Below are positions 44,972-52,318 of a stretch of DNA of 64,000 nucleotides, piece after piece; within the stretch, counting starts at the first letter, position 1; each line of letters opens with the position of its first letter. The position numbers and the translations under genes were made by a program. A model generated the notes under the pieces. That model ran no database searches and was not told the DNA's origin. It saw nothing but the letters and a program-made list of their open reading frames with translations. Source of the DNA: Burkholderiales bacterium 8X (GTDB taxonomy: Bacteria > Pseudomonadota > Gammaproteobacteria > Burkholderiales > Burkholderiaceae_C). The DNA lies in assembly GCA_902506565.1 (NCBI GenBank), contig LR732703.1, forward strand, positions 1,260,525 to 1,324,524, given 5' to 3'.

Positions 44972-45442
44972 TCACACCGCGGACGCGTGACGGAGCACCC
45001 GCGCGGTCGAAGCGACCAGCTCCAGCGAAGTGGCGGGCGCGATGAGGTTCGGCACGGCATGCCGAACGCCGTTCAGCGCGGTCAGCTGATCCATGAAGCC
45101 CACGACCCGGCCGCGCGCCCCGCGCATCACCAGGCTTTCGAGCAGCAGGCCGAGCCCGATCGGCGTCTGGTGACTGGAGAGAACCAGCGCCTGGTGCGCA
45201 TGGCGCAACGCCTGGAGCCTTGCCTGCAACGCCATGTCGCAGGCGTCGCAGACGAAGCTGAGACTGGCTGCGACCTCGTCTTCCGGGCCATCCGGCGGTT
45301 TGGCGCCTCGACTGGCCCGGCCCAATCCGTGCCGGATCAGGTCGCGAACCGCTTCGGAACGACTCCCGTACTTCCGGTCCGCGATCAGCAGGTCGAACTG
45401 GCGTGCCAGCTGTTCATCGAGCGAAATGGTGAAGCGGTTCAT
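44972..45442 (-). CDS. NikR-like ribbon-helix-helix regulator with an altered metal site
   Basis: The 156-residue protein has an N-terminal ribbon-helix-helix (MNRFTISLDEQLARQFDLLI, SRSEAVRDLIRHGL) and a NikR-type C-terminal ACT-like domain ending GVRHAVPNLI. In E. coli NikR nickel is held by H76, H87, H89 and C95. Here H91 matches H87, but the H89 position is T93, the C95 position is a Leu, and H76 aligns with R80 beside H81. A new C65-x-x-C68 pair appears earlier. It may sense another metal or have a relocated site. It sits immediately upstream of the DUF4331 operon. Confidence 0.75.
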   Translation of the reverse strand: MNRFTISLDEQLARQFDLLIADRKYGSRSEAVRDLIRHGLGRASRGAKPPDGPEDEVAASLSFVCDACDMALQARLQALRHAHQALVLSSHQTPIGLGLLLESLVMRGARGRVVGFMDQLTALNGVRHAVPNLIAPATSLELVASTARVLRHASAV

Positions 45443-45529
45443 CAGCCGTCGTCCGGTTGCCTCTGGGTTCGGGCGCCATCTGGGTTGGCGCCTCGTTCGA
45501 ACCCATACGCAGGGACGGCGCGGCTGGAT

Positions 45530-46756
45530 TCAGCCGAGCAGATCGGAGAGCGTCCGGGCGATCACCTGGGTCGCGCGCCGAAGGTCCTCGAGCAGCACCC
45601 GCTCGTCGCTTCGCTTGGCATGCGACTCCAGCACCGTGCGCGGCCCGGCGCCGTAGATCACGCCCGGTATGCCGGCCTCGCCATAGAGGCGGACATCGGT
45701 GTAGAGCGGCGTGCCCATGGCATTGATCGGCTCGCCGAAGATCGCCTCCCCGTGCTTTTGCAGGGCCTCGACCAGCGGCCGGTTGCCAGGCAGCGGCTTC
45801 ATCGAGTTGGCGAGCAGCAGCCGGCGAATATCGATCGTGATGCCGGGCACTTCGGCCGCGGCGTCCGCGATCACCCGCCGGATGTCCGCTTCGACCTCGG
45901 CCGGGTTCTCCTCCGGGATCATCCGGCGGTCGAGCTTGAAGACCACCTTGCCGGGCACGACGTTGGTGTTGGTGCCGCCTTCGATGCGGCCGACGTTGAG
46001 GTACGGATGCGTGATGCCCTCGACCCCTGAGCTGACCTGGCGGTAGAGCGTGTTCTGCGCATAGAGCGCATTCAGGATGTGCACGGCGCCCTGCAGCGCG
46101 TCCACGCCGGTGGTGGGAATGGCGGCATGGGCCATCTTGCCGTGCACCGTCACTTCCATCTGCAGGCAGCCGTTGTGCGCGGTGACGACCTCGTAGCTGA
46201 ATCCGGCCGCGATCATGAGGTCCGGCCGGGTCAGGCCGTTCTTCAGCAGCCAGCCCGGTCCGAGCAGGCCGCCGAACTCTTCGTCGTAGGTGAAGTGCAG
46301 TTCGACCGCGCCACGCGACGGCTTGGCAACCGCCTCGAGCGCGCGCAATGCGAACGTGAAGCTCGCGAAATCGCTCTTGCTGACCGCGGCCGCGCGGCCG
46401 TAGAGGCTGCCGTTCTCGATCTCGCCGCCGTAGGGGTCGTGGGTCCAGCCTTCGCCCGGCGGCACCACGTCGCCATGCGCATTGAGCGCGATGGTCGCAC
46501 CGCCCTCGCCGAATCGGCGACGCACGATCAGGTTGGTGATGGATTCGAGTCCGTAGGCCTTCACGTCCTCGGCCGGCACCGGATGCTTCTCGGCTTCGAG
46601 GCCGAAGCCTTGCAGCAGTTCGGCCGTGCGGTCGGCATGCGGCGCGTTGTTGCCGGGCGGCGTGTCGGTCGGCACGCGAACGAGTTCCTGCAGGAACTTC
46701 ACTTCCTCGTCGAAGTGCGCGTCGATCCAGGCGTCGAGGGGGCTGTAGTCGGTCAT
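45530..46756 (-). CDS. M20-family amidohydrolase (ArgE/DapE type) of the urate cluster
   Basis: The 408-residue metallohydrolase shows LNAHGDVVPPG (metal His and Asp), TYDEEFGG (catalytic Glu pair) and a final ESHAKRSDER with metal His. The dimerisation domain lies between. I chose the ATG at 46756 (MTDYSPLDAW); the frame extends to 46813. It follows the uraD-allC fusion gene on the same strand, so it may act on a ureido or carbamoyl intermediate such as ureidoglycolate. No AllA or UGL gene is present in the window, which makes that step vacant. Exact substrate unproven. Confidence 0.78.
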   Translation of the reverse strand: MTDYSPLDAWIDAHFDEEVKFLQELVRVPTDTPPGNNAPHADRTAELLQGFGLEAEKHPVPAEDVKAYGLESITNLIVRRRFGEGGATIALNAHGDVVPPGEGWTHDPYGGEIENGSLYGRAAAVSKSDFASFTFALRALEAVAKPSRGAVELHFTYDEEFGGLLGPGWLLKNGLTRPDLMIAAGFSYEVVTAHNGCLQMEVTVHGKMAHAAIPTTGVDALQGAVHILNALYAQNTLYRQVSSGVEGITHPYLNVGRIEGGTNTNVVPGKVVFKLDRRMIPEENPAEVEADIRRVIADAAAEVPGITIDIRRLLLANSMKPLPGNRPLVEALQKHGEAIFGEPINAMGTPLYTDVRLYGEAGIPGVIYGAGPRTVLESHAKRSDERVLLEDLRRATQVIARTLSDLLG

Positions 46757-46809
46757 GGCGGTCGGTGTGTTCGGTCGGCGGTCTCGGTCGGCGATGTCGT
46801 CTTGCCGTT

Positions 46810-48609
46810 TCATGCGGCAGGCGCCGCGGAAGCGGACGCCGGGTCCGCCAGCTCTTCCAGAAGGTTCCCGAAGGCGCGCACCGCGAGTTCGATGTCGTCG
46901 TTGGTGCTGGCTTCGAGCGGGTTGTGGCTGATGCCCGAATTGATGCCGCGAACGAACAGCATCGCCTGCGGCATCACCTCGTGCAGCTTCATGGCGTCAT
47001 GGCCGGCGCCGCTCGTCATGCGGTAGATCGGAACGCCCAGGGCATCGACCGCGCGTTCCCAGCGCAGCTGCCATTCGGGCGCGCTCGGGGCCGCGGCGGC
47101 GCGCATGGTTTCTTCCAGGGTGTAGCGCACGCCGCGGCGCTCGCAGATGCTTGCGAGTTCGGCCACCACGTCGCTCGCCAGCGCGTCCCGCTGCGTGTTC
47201 TCGGGTGCGCGCAGGTCGAGGCTGAACTTGCAGCGGCCGGGCACCACGTTGATCGAGCCGTTCGGTACCTCGAGCATGCCTACGGTGCCGACCGAATCGG
47301 CATCCTGGCCGGCCCGCTTCTCCACGAAGAGGATCAGCTCGGCCACCGCTGCAGCGGCATCCCGCCGGCGCTGCATCGGCGTGGTGCCGGCATGGCTCGC
47401 CATGCCGACGACCTCGCCGACATAGCGAACGCTGCCGTTGATCGAGGTCACGATGCCGAGCGGCAGGTCGAGCTCGTTGAGCACCGGCCCCTGCTCGATG
47501 TGCACTTCGACGAAGCCGAGGTAGCGGGAGGGGTCGCGTCGAAGCGAAGGAATGTCGTCGTCCGAGAGCCCTGCCGCACGGCGGGCTTCGCGCATCGTGA
47601 TGCCGTCCGCATCCGCCTGGTCGAGCCAGGCCGGATCGAAGTGTCCGGTCAGTGCGCCCGAGCCCAGGAAGGTCGCCTTGTAGCGCTGGCCTTCTTCTTC
47701 CGCGAAGCCGACCACCTCGATGCCGAAAGGCAGCCGCCGGTTCTGTCGCTTGAGTTCGCGCACGCAGGCCACCGGCACGAAGATGCCGAGTCGTCCGTCG
47801 TACTTGCCGCCGTTGCGGACGGTGTCGTAGTGCGAGCCGGTCAGGAGCGCGCGGGCGCCGGGCGTGGCGCCCTCGTAGCGGCCGACCACGTTGCCGACCG
47901 CGTCGATCTGCACGCTGTCGAAACCGGCATCGCGCAGGGTCTGCGAGATCTGCTGCGCGCAGGCCCGATGCGCCTCGGTGAGATAGGTGACGGTGAGCTG
48001 GCCCTGTTCGGCATAGCCGGGGTCGGTGTGAACCGCGAGTGCCTCGTGCCAATCCCACACTAGGTTGCCGAGCGTGGGCTCGACGCCGAACTTGTCGGCG
48101 AGCCGGATCTCGGCGATGCGATGGATGTTGCGCAGCGCTTCGCCCCGCTCGAAGGCAGGATGGTGATGCAGGCGCCGCTCGAAGGTCTCGATGATCTCGC
48201 GCTTGCCGAGCCCGGTACCGCGCGGGCCGCGCACCGCCAGGATGAACGGAAAGCCGAACTTGGCGTTGTAGCTCGCATTGAGCTGCTGGATGCGCGCGAA
48301 CTCCTCGGGTGTGCAATCGGTGAGGCCGGCCTTCTTCTGCTCGTTGGTGGATTCGGCGGTGAGGCTGCGGCTCACCATCGCCTTGCCGGCCAGCTCGGGG
48401 TGGGCGCGGATCAGGCCGAGCTGTTCCTCCGCGCCGGCGCTTGCCACTGCAGAAGCCAGCGCGTGCTTGAGATGTGCGAGCGATCGGAAAGGCCGCGAGG
48501 CCAGCGCCTTCGCCGCGATCCAGGGCGAATGCTCGTAGACGCCGTCCAGCAGCGCGACCGCCTCGTCGGCCGAGGCGGCATTCAGTCGTTCGATGGTGAG
48601 GTGGGTCAT
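46810..48609 (-). CDS. Fused OHCU decarboxylase / allantoate amidohydrolase
   Basis: The 599-residue protein joins two urate-pathway enzymes. Residues 1-170 are UraD: the catalytic His in GLIRAHPELAG, Glu in AESTNEQ and Arg in EIRLADKF are all present. Residues 185-590 are an M20-type Zn-dependent amidohydrolase of the AllC group: GSHYDTV, AEEEGQRY, HIEQGP and SGAGHDAMKL. The first part turns OHCU into S-allantoin; the second hydrolyses allantoate with ammonia release. I chose the ATG at 48609, 3 bases after the puuE stop. Frames and motifs are continuous, so this is a true fusion. Confidence 0.88.
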   Translation of the reverse strand: MTHLTIERLNAASADEAVALLDGVYEHSPWIAAKALASRPFRSLAHLKHALASAVASAGAEEQLGLIRAHPELAGKAMVSRSLTAESTNEQKKAGLTDCTPEEFARIQQLNASYNAKFGFPFILAVRGPRGTGLGKREIIETFERRLHHHPAFERGEALRNIHRIAEIRLADKFGVEPTLGNLVWDWHEALAVHTDPGYAEQGQLTVTYLTEAHRACAQQISQTLRDAGFDSVQIDAVGNVVGRYEGATPGARALLTGSHYDTVRNGGKYDGRLGIFVPVACVRELKRQNRRLPFGIEVVGFAEEEGQRYKATFLGSGALTGHFDPAWLDQADADGITMREARRAAGLSDDDIPSLRRDPSRYLGFVEVHIEQGPVLNELDLPLGIVTSINGSVRYVGEVVGMASHAGTTPMQRRRDAAAAVAELILFVEKRAGQDADSVGTVGMLEVPNGSINVVPGRCKFSLDLRAPENTQRDALASDVVAELASICERRGVRYTLEETMRAAAAPSAPEWQLRWERAVDALGVPIYRMTSGAGHDAMKLHEVMPQAMLFVRGINSGISHNPLEASTNDDIELAVRAFGNLLEELADPASASAAPAA

Positions 48610-48611
48610 GT

Positions 48612-49565
48612 TCAGTCTCCTTGCCGTGCATCCGCATACGGATGCGTCTGGCGCCAGTGGCGGGCGATGTCGATCCGGCGGCAGACCCAGACCCGGTCGT
48701 GCGCGGCGATGTGATCCAGGAAGCGCTGCAGTGCCACGATGCGGCCCGGCCTTCCCAGCAGCCGGCAGTGCATGCCGATGCTCATCATCTTGGGCGACTC
48801 GTCGCCTTCGGCATAGAGCGCATCGAAGCTGTCCTTCATGTATTGGAAGAACGGGTCGGCATGCGAGTAGCCCTGCGGCAGCGCGAAACGCATGTCGTTG
48901 CAGTCGAGCGTGTAGGGCACGATGAGCTGCGGCACCACGGTGCCATCGCTTTTCTGCACCTTCATCCAGAAGGGCAGGTCGTCGCCGTAGTAGTCGCTGT
49001 CGTATTCGAAGCCGCCGTAGTCCGCGACCAGCCGACGGGTGCGCGGGCTGTCGCGGCCGGTGTACCAGCCGAGCGCACGCTCGCCGGTCAGCTTCTCGAT
49101 GGCCTCCATGCCGAGCCGCATGTGCTCGCGCTCGATCGCCTCGTCGATGTGCTGGTAGTGGATCCAGCGCCAGCCGTGGCAGGCGATCTCGTGGCCGAGT
49201 TCCTTGAAGGCGACCGCGAGATCGGGATGGCGCTCGAGCGCCATGCCGACACCGAAGACGGTGAGCGGCAGGCCGCGCTTCTTGAACTCGCGAAGGATGC
49301 GCCACACGCCGGCCCGCGAGCCGTACTCGTAGATGCCTTCCATGCTGATGTGGCGCTCCGGAAAGCTCGCCGGATTGAACATCTCCGACAGGAACTGTTC
49401 CGAGCCCGCATCGCCGTGCAGCACCGCGTTCTCGCCGCCTTCCTCGTAGTTCAGGACGAATTGCACCGCGATGCGTGCCTGGCCCGGCCAGCGTGCGTGG
49501 GGTGGATTGCGGCCGTAGCCGACCAGGTCGCGCGGATAGGCGAGGGTGCTGTCGTAAGCGGTCAT
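48612..49565 (-). CDS. puuE: Allantoinase PuuE (polysaccharide deacetylase fold)
   Basis: The 317-residue protein opens with YPRDLVGYGRNPPHARWPG, characteristic of PuuE, the cofactor-poor allantoinase found in Pseudomonas and Burkholderiales. Other marks are QFVLNYEEGGENAVLHGD, GHEIACHGWRWIHY and the late MMSIGMHCRLLGRPGR. It converts allantoin to allantoate, between the two activities of the fusion protein encoded downstream. The gap to that gene is 2 bases. Start at 49565 excludes an upstream extension overlapping the gntR gene. Confidence 0.92.
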   Translation of the reverse strand: MTAYDSTLAYPRDLVGYGRNPPHARWPGQARIAVQFVLNYEEGGENAVLHGDAGSEQFLSEMFNPASFPERHISMEGIYEYGSRAGVWRILREFKKRGLPLTVFGVGMALERHPDLAVAFKELGHEIACHGWRWIHYQHIDEAIEREHMRLGMEAIEKLTGERALGWYTGRDSPRTRRLVADYGGFEYDSDYYGDDLPFWMKVQKSDGTVVPQLIVPYTLDCNDMRFALPQGYSHADPFFQYMKDSFDALYAEGDESPKMMSIGMHCRLLGRPGRIVALQRFLDHIAAHDRVWVCRRIDIARHWRQTHPYADARQGD

Positions 49566-49617
49566 AAGGGAAAAAGCAGAGAACGCGAAATGGAAGAGTG
49601 ATGGGTAAGCTCGCGCG

Positions 49618-50292
49618 TCAGGCGAGGGCCACGCTGATGTCGTGGGTCGGCACCTTGCGATCGAAGGTGAGGTTGGCCTCCACATGTTCGAGATGCTCGG
49701 TCATGAGGCGCACCGCCCGCTCCTCGTCCTTGGCGGCCAGCGCTTTCACGATGTCGGCATGCTCGTCGTTCGAGTGTTCGGCGGCGCTTGCGCTCTGGTA
49801 CATGAGGGTAATGAGGGCGCAGCGCGAAATCAGCTCGCCGAGAATCTGCGCCAGCACCGCATTGCCCATCAGCTCGGCCATGCGAACGTGGAAGTCGCCG
49901 AGCAGCTCGGTGCGTCCCGAGATGTCCTCTCCCGACACGGCTGCCTTCTCGAGTGCGACATGCTCCTTCAAGGCCTTGATCTTGGCGGGAGTGACGCTCC
50001 GCACGAAGGCCCGCGTCATCTCCGCTTCGAGCATGCGCCGCACCGCGAACACCTGCCGGGCCTCGTCCACCGCCGGCGCCGCGACGAACGCGCCGCGAGC
50101 CGGTTCCAGCCGGATCAGCTTGTTCTGCGAAAGCTGGAAGAGGGCCTGCCGCACCAGCGTGCGCGACACGCCGAAGTGATCGGCGAGCTTCTGCTCGGCA
50201 AGCTTGCTGCCGGGCTGCAGCCGATGTTCGACGATGGCCTTGGTGAGCGCATCGACGATGCCGCGGGTGGTGGTCGAGTCCATGATTTTCAT
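49618..50292 (-). CDS. GntR-family (FCD domain) regulator of urate catabolism
   Basis: The 224-residue protein has an N-terminal winged helix (EQKLADHFGVSRTLVRQALFQL) and an all-helical FCD ligand domain with the metal-type His/Asp pattern (DFHVRMAELMGN, HSNDEHADIVKAL). Starts at 50292 and 50283 are both possible. It lies between puuE and the divergent uraH, and the gap holds a TGTATACA-core motif 19 bases from its own start. Autoregulation together with control of the urate genes is likely. The ligand may be urate or an intermediate, by inference. Confidence 0.85.
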   Translation of the reverse strand: MKIMDSTTTRGIVDALTKAIVEHRLQPGSKLAEQKLADHFGVSRTLVRQALFQLSQNKLIRLEPARGAFVAAPAVDEARQVFAVRRMLEAEMTRAFVRSVTPAKIKALKEHVALEKAAVSGEDISGRTELLGDFHVRMAELMGNAVLAQILGELISRCALITLMYQSASAAEHSNDEHADIVKALAAKDEERAVRLMTEHLEHVEANLTFDRKVPTHDISVALA

Positions 50293-50310
50293 GATAGACC
50301 CAACCGCCAG

Positions 50311-50329
50311 AACTGTATACACTTTTGTC
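50311..50329. promoter_or_regulatory. TGTATACA-core motif between gntR and uraH
   Basis: AACTGTATACACTTTTGTC spans 50311-50329. Its 16-base part from 50314 differs at one position from the site before puuD, and the first 11 bases equal the site before the permease. It overlaps where both divergent promoters should lie. Confidence 0.6.
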
Positions 50330-50365
50330 GACCGGAACTTCCCGGCTCGAATCCAGGAGCACACC

Positions 50366-50728
50366 ATGGGCCTGAGCACCCACGTTCTCGACACCATGCA
50401 CGGCGGTCCGGCGGCCGGCATGCAGGTCGCGTTGTTCACGACCGACGGCACCGGCGAGGATGCGAAGGCGACGCTGGTCAAGCGCTTCGCCTTGAATGCC
50501 GACGGCCGCTCCGACGGGCCGCTCTACGACAACGCGAGCCTCAAGACGGGCACCTATCGCCTGGTGTTCGACGTGGCCGGCTACTTCGCTGCCCGCGGCG
50601 TGAAGCTGCCGGAGCCGAACTTCCTGAACCGCGTGTCGCTCGACTTCGGCGTGGCCCATGCCGACCAGCACTATCACGTGCCGCTGCTGGTCAGCCCCTG
50701 GAGCTATTCGACCTACCGCGGCTCGTGA
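50366..50728 (+). CDS. uraH: 5-hydroxyisourate hydrolase
   Basis: The 120-residue transthyretin-like protein has STHVLDTMHGGPAAGM at its start, the catalytic Arg in NADGR and the C-terminal signature YRGS, which separates the enzyme from transthyretin. It hydrolyses 5-hydroxyisourate made by PuuD to OHCU, which UraD then decarboxylates. AGGAG precedes the ATG at 50366. It is divergent from gntR and probably controlled from the shared motif. Confidence 0.94.
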   Translation: MGLSTHVLDTMHGGPAAGMQVALFTTDGTGEDAKATLVKRFALNADGRSDGPLYDNASLKTGTYRLVFDVAGYFAARGVKLPEPNFLNRVSLDFGVAHADQHYHVPLLVSPWSYSTYRGS

Positions 50729-50747
50729 GCTTCGTCGGCGGCGGTCG

Positions 50748-51308
50748 CTACAACTGGCCTTCGCTCAGCGTGTCCAACTGGAAATGACCGCCCTTGTCCC
50801 ACAGCCAGGTATCGGTATAGGTCACCTTGCCGAGCCGCGACGCGGCCGGGAAGGGCGAGGCCTGCAGCACCGTCCGCTCGATCTCCTTGATGACCTCGGG
50901 CGCATGCCGCGGGGCGCGCATCCAGTTCATCGACAGCACCCGGCCGTTGGCATCGAGATTCACCTGCAGCGTGCCGACCGCGTAGAGCAGCGGCGGCAGC
51001 TTGCCGCCGTAGACCCGCTGCTTGTTGACTTCGTAGAGATGACGCGCGGCATCCTTCCGGTAGTCGCGCGCGTTGCCGGCATCGGAGGGCCGCGGTGCGC
51101 GGCCGGTCACTTCCGAAGGATCGGCCGCGACGTTCGAGAGCTGTCCCGGAACCGGCTGGGTGATCGGTGCATTGGGCCCGGTGCTGCCGCAGCCCGCGAT
51201 GCAGGCCGTGGCGACGAGCGATGCGACCAGCGAAGGCGCCGGCACGGTTTCCGCTGTGCGGCGAAAGCGCTCTGGCAGGCACTTCGAGATCAAGGTGGAA
51301 AGCTTCAT
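50748..51308 (-). CDS. TonB C-terminal-like lipoprotein
   Basis: The 186-residue product has a signal sequence with lipobox IAGC near residue 40, then a polar linker and a C-terminal region resembling the TonB C-terminal domain (GTLQVNLDANGRVLSMNW, EVIKEIERTVLQASPFP). Such short lipoproteins are common in Burkholderiales and are often annotated as energy transducer TonB, though they lack the TonB membrane helix. It lies opposite in strand to uraH and xdhC. Link to the TonB receptor at 38-40 kb is speculative. Confidence 0.7.
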   Translation of the reverse strand: MKLSTLISKCLPERFRRTAETVPAPSLVASLVATACIAGCGSTGPNAPITQPVPGQLSNVAADPSEVTGRAPRPSDAGNARDYRKDAARHLYEVNKQRVYGGKLPPLLYAVGTLQVNLDANGRVLSMNWMRAPRHAPEVIKEIERTVLQASPFPAASRLGKVTYTDTWLWDKGGHFQLDTLSEGQL

Positions 51309-51361
51309 CGGCGGGTTTATACCGCGGTGGCCGCTGCGCCCCGCAACCGGAGGTATCCGGA

Positions 51362-52180
51362 ATGAGCGGGGCCGTGGACGAATTGCTGTTTCGGCTGCGG
51401 CGCGGCGCCGGCGTGCTGGTGCGAGTCGAGGCGACCGAAGGCTCCGCACCGCGCGAGGCCGGCACCTGGATGGCGGTGTGGCCGGACGCGATCACCGGAA
51501 CCATCGGCGGCGGGCAGCTCGAGCTCGAAGCCATCCAGCGGGCCCGCGAATGGCTGAGCGGCGGCGCGGCGGTCGACGGCGTCCGGCGATATCCGCTCGG
51601 CCCGAGCCTCGGTCAATGCTGCGGTGGCGTGGTCTACCTGGGCTTTCGAAAAGTCGGAGCAGACGACATCCCCGCCTTGCAATCCGAGCTGCTCGCAACC
51701 CTGTCGCCGGTCGCGATCTTCGGAGGAGGGCATGTCGGCGCGGCATTGGCGCGGCTGCTCGCGACCTTGCCTTTTCATGTTCGCTGGATCGACAGCCGCG
51801 ACGGCGTCTTTCCGGACGCGCTGCCCGCACAGATCGAGACCGAGCATTCGGAGCCGGTGCAGGATGCGGTGCGGCAACTCGCATCCGGCTCGCGCGTGCT
51901 GATCATGAGCTTCAGCCATGCCGAGGATCTCGACATCGTGATCGCCTGCCTCCAGCGACTGCGGGAACGCGACGACCTGCCGTATGTCGGATTGATCGGC
52001 AGCAAGACCAAGTGGGCGACCTTCCGGCATCGCCTCGAAGCGCGCGGCTTCACGGAAGACGAGATGCGCCGCATCACCTGCCCGATCGGCCTCCCAGGCA
52101 TCGAGGGCAAGGAGCCCGAAGTGATCGCGGTGGCGGTCGCGGCACAACTCCTGCTTCCCGGGTCGTCGAAGCAACCCTAG
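51362..52180 (+). CDS. xdhC: Xanthine dehydrogenase accessory protein XdhC
   Basis: The 272-residue protein sulfurates and inserts the molybdenum cofactor into xanthine dehydrogenase. It has the XdhC_CoxI start (VLVRVEATEGSAPREAGTWM), the conserved LGQCCGG with the cofactor-handling Cys, and a Rossmann-like second half (VAIFGGGHVGAALARLL, YVGLIGSKTKWATF). xdhA and xdhB normally sit just upstream, but here the preceding gene is a lipoprotein on the other strand, so they must be elsewhere. Next on the same strand is puuD. Confidence 0.92.
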   Translation: MSGAVDELLFRLRRGAGVLVRVEATEGSAPREAGTWMAVWPDAITGTIGGGQLELEAIQRAREWLSGGAAVDGVRRYPLGPSLGQCCGGVVYLGFRKVGADDIPALQSELLATLSPVAIFGGGHVGAALARLLATLPFHVRWIDSRDGVFPDALPAQIETEHSEPVQDAVRQLASGSRVLIMSFSHAEDLDIVIACLQRLRERDDLPYVGLIGSKTKWATFRHRLEARGFTEDEMRRITCPIGLPGIEGKEPEVIAVAVAAQLLLPGSSKQP

Positions 52181-52192
52181 GCCAATCGATCA

Positions 52193-52212
52193 ATCGTGTA
52201 TACACTTTCGTC
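52193..52212. promoter_or_regulatory. TGTATACA-core motif upstream of puuD
   Basis: TGTATACACTTTCGTC at 52197-52212 matches the gntR-uraH site in 15 of 16 bases. It lies 107 bases before the puuD ATG and 13 bases after the xdhC stop, so puuD probably has its own regulated promoter. Confidence 0.6.
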
Positions 52213-52318
52213 CACACGCCGCAGCGGAGCGAGGCCCATCACCGGGCCTGCGTTCGCGGCACTTCTTCTGCTTACAGCGCCCGCAGTGGTGAGCAGGCCA
52301 AACCAAGGTTGAGAGCAC

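Noticed and set aside
50748..51308. Lipoprotein as a genuine TonB
   Set aside because: It has a lipobox instead of the TonB N-terminal membrane anchor and lacks a Pro-rich spacer and ExbBD neighbours.
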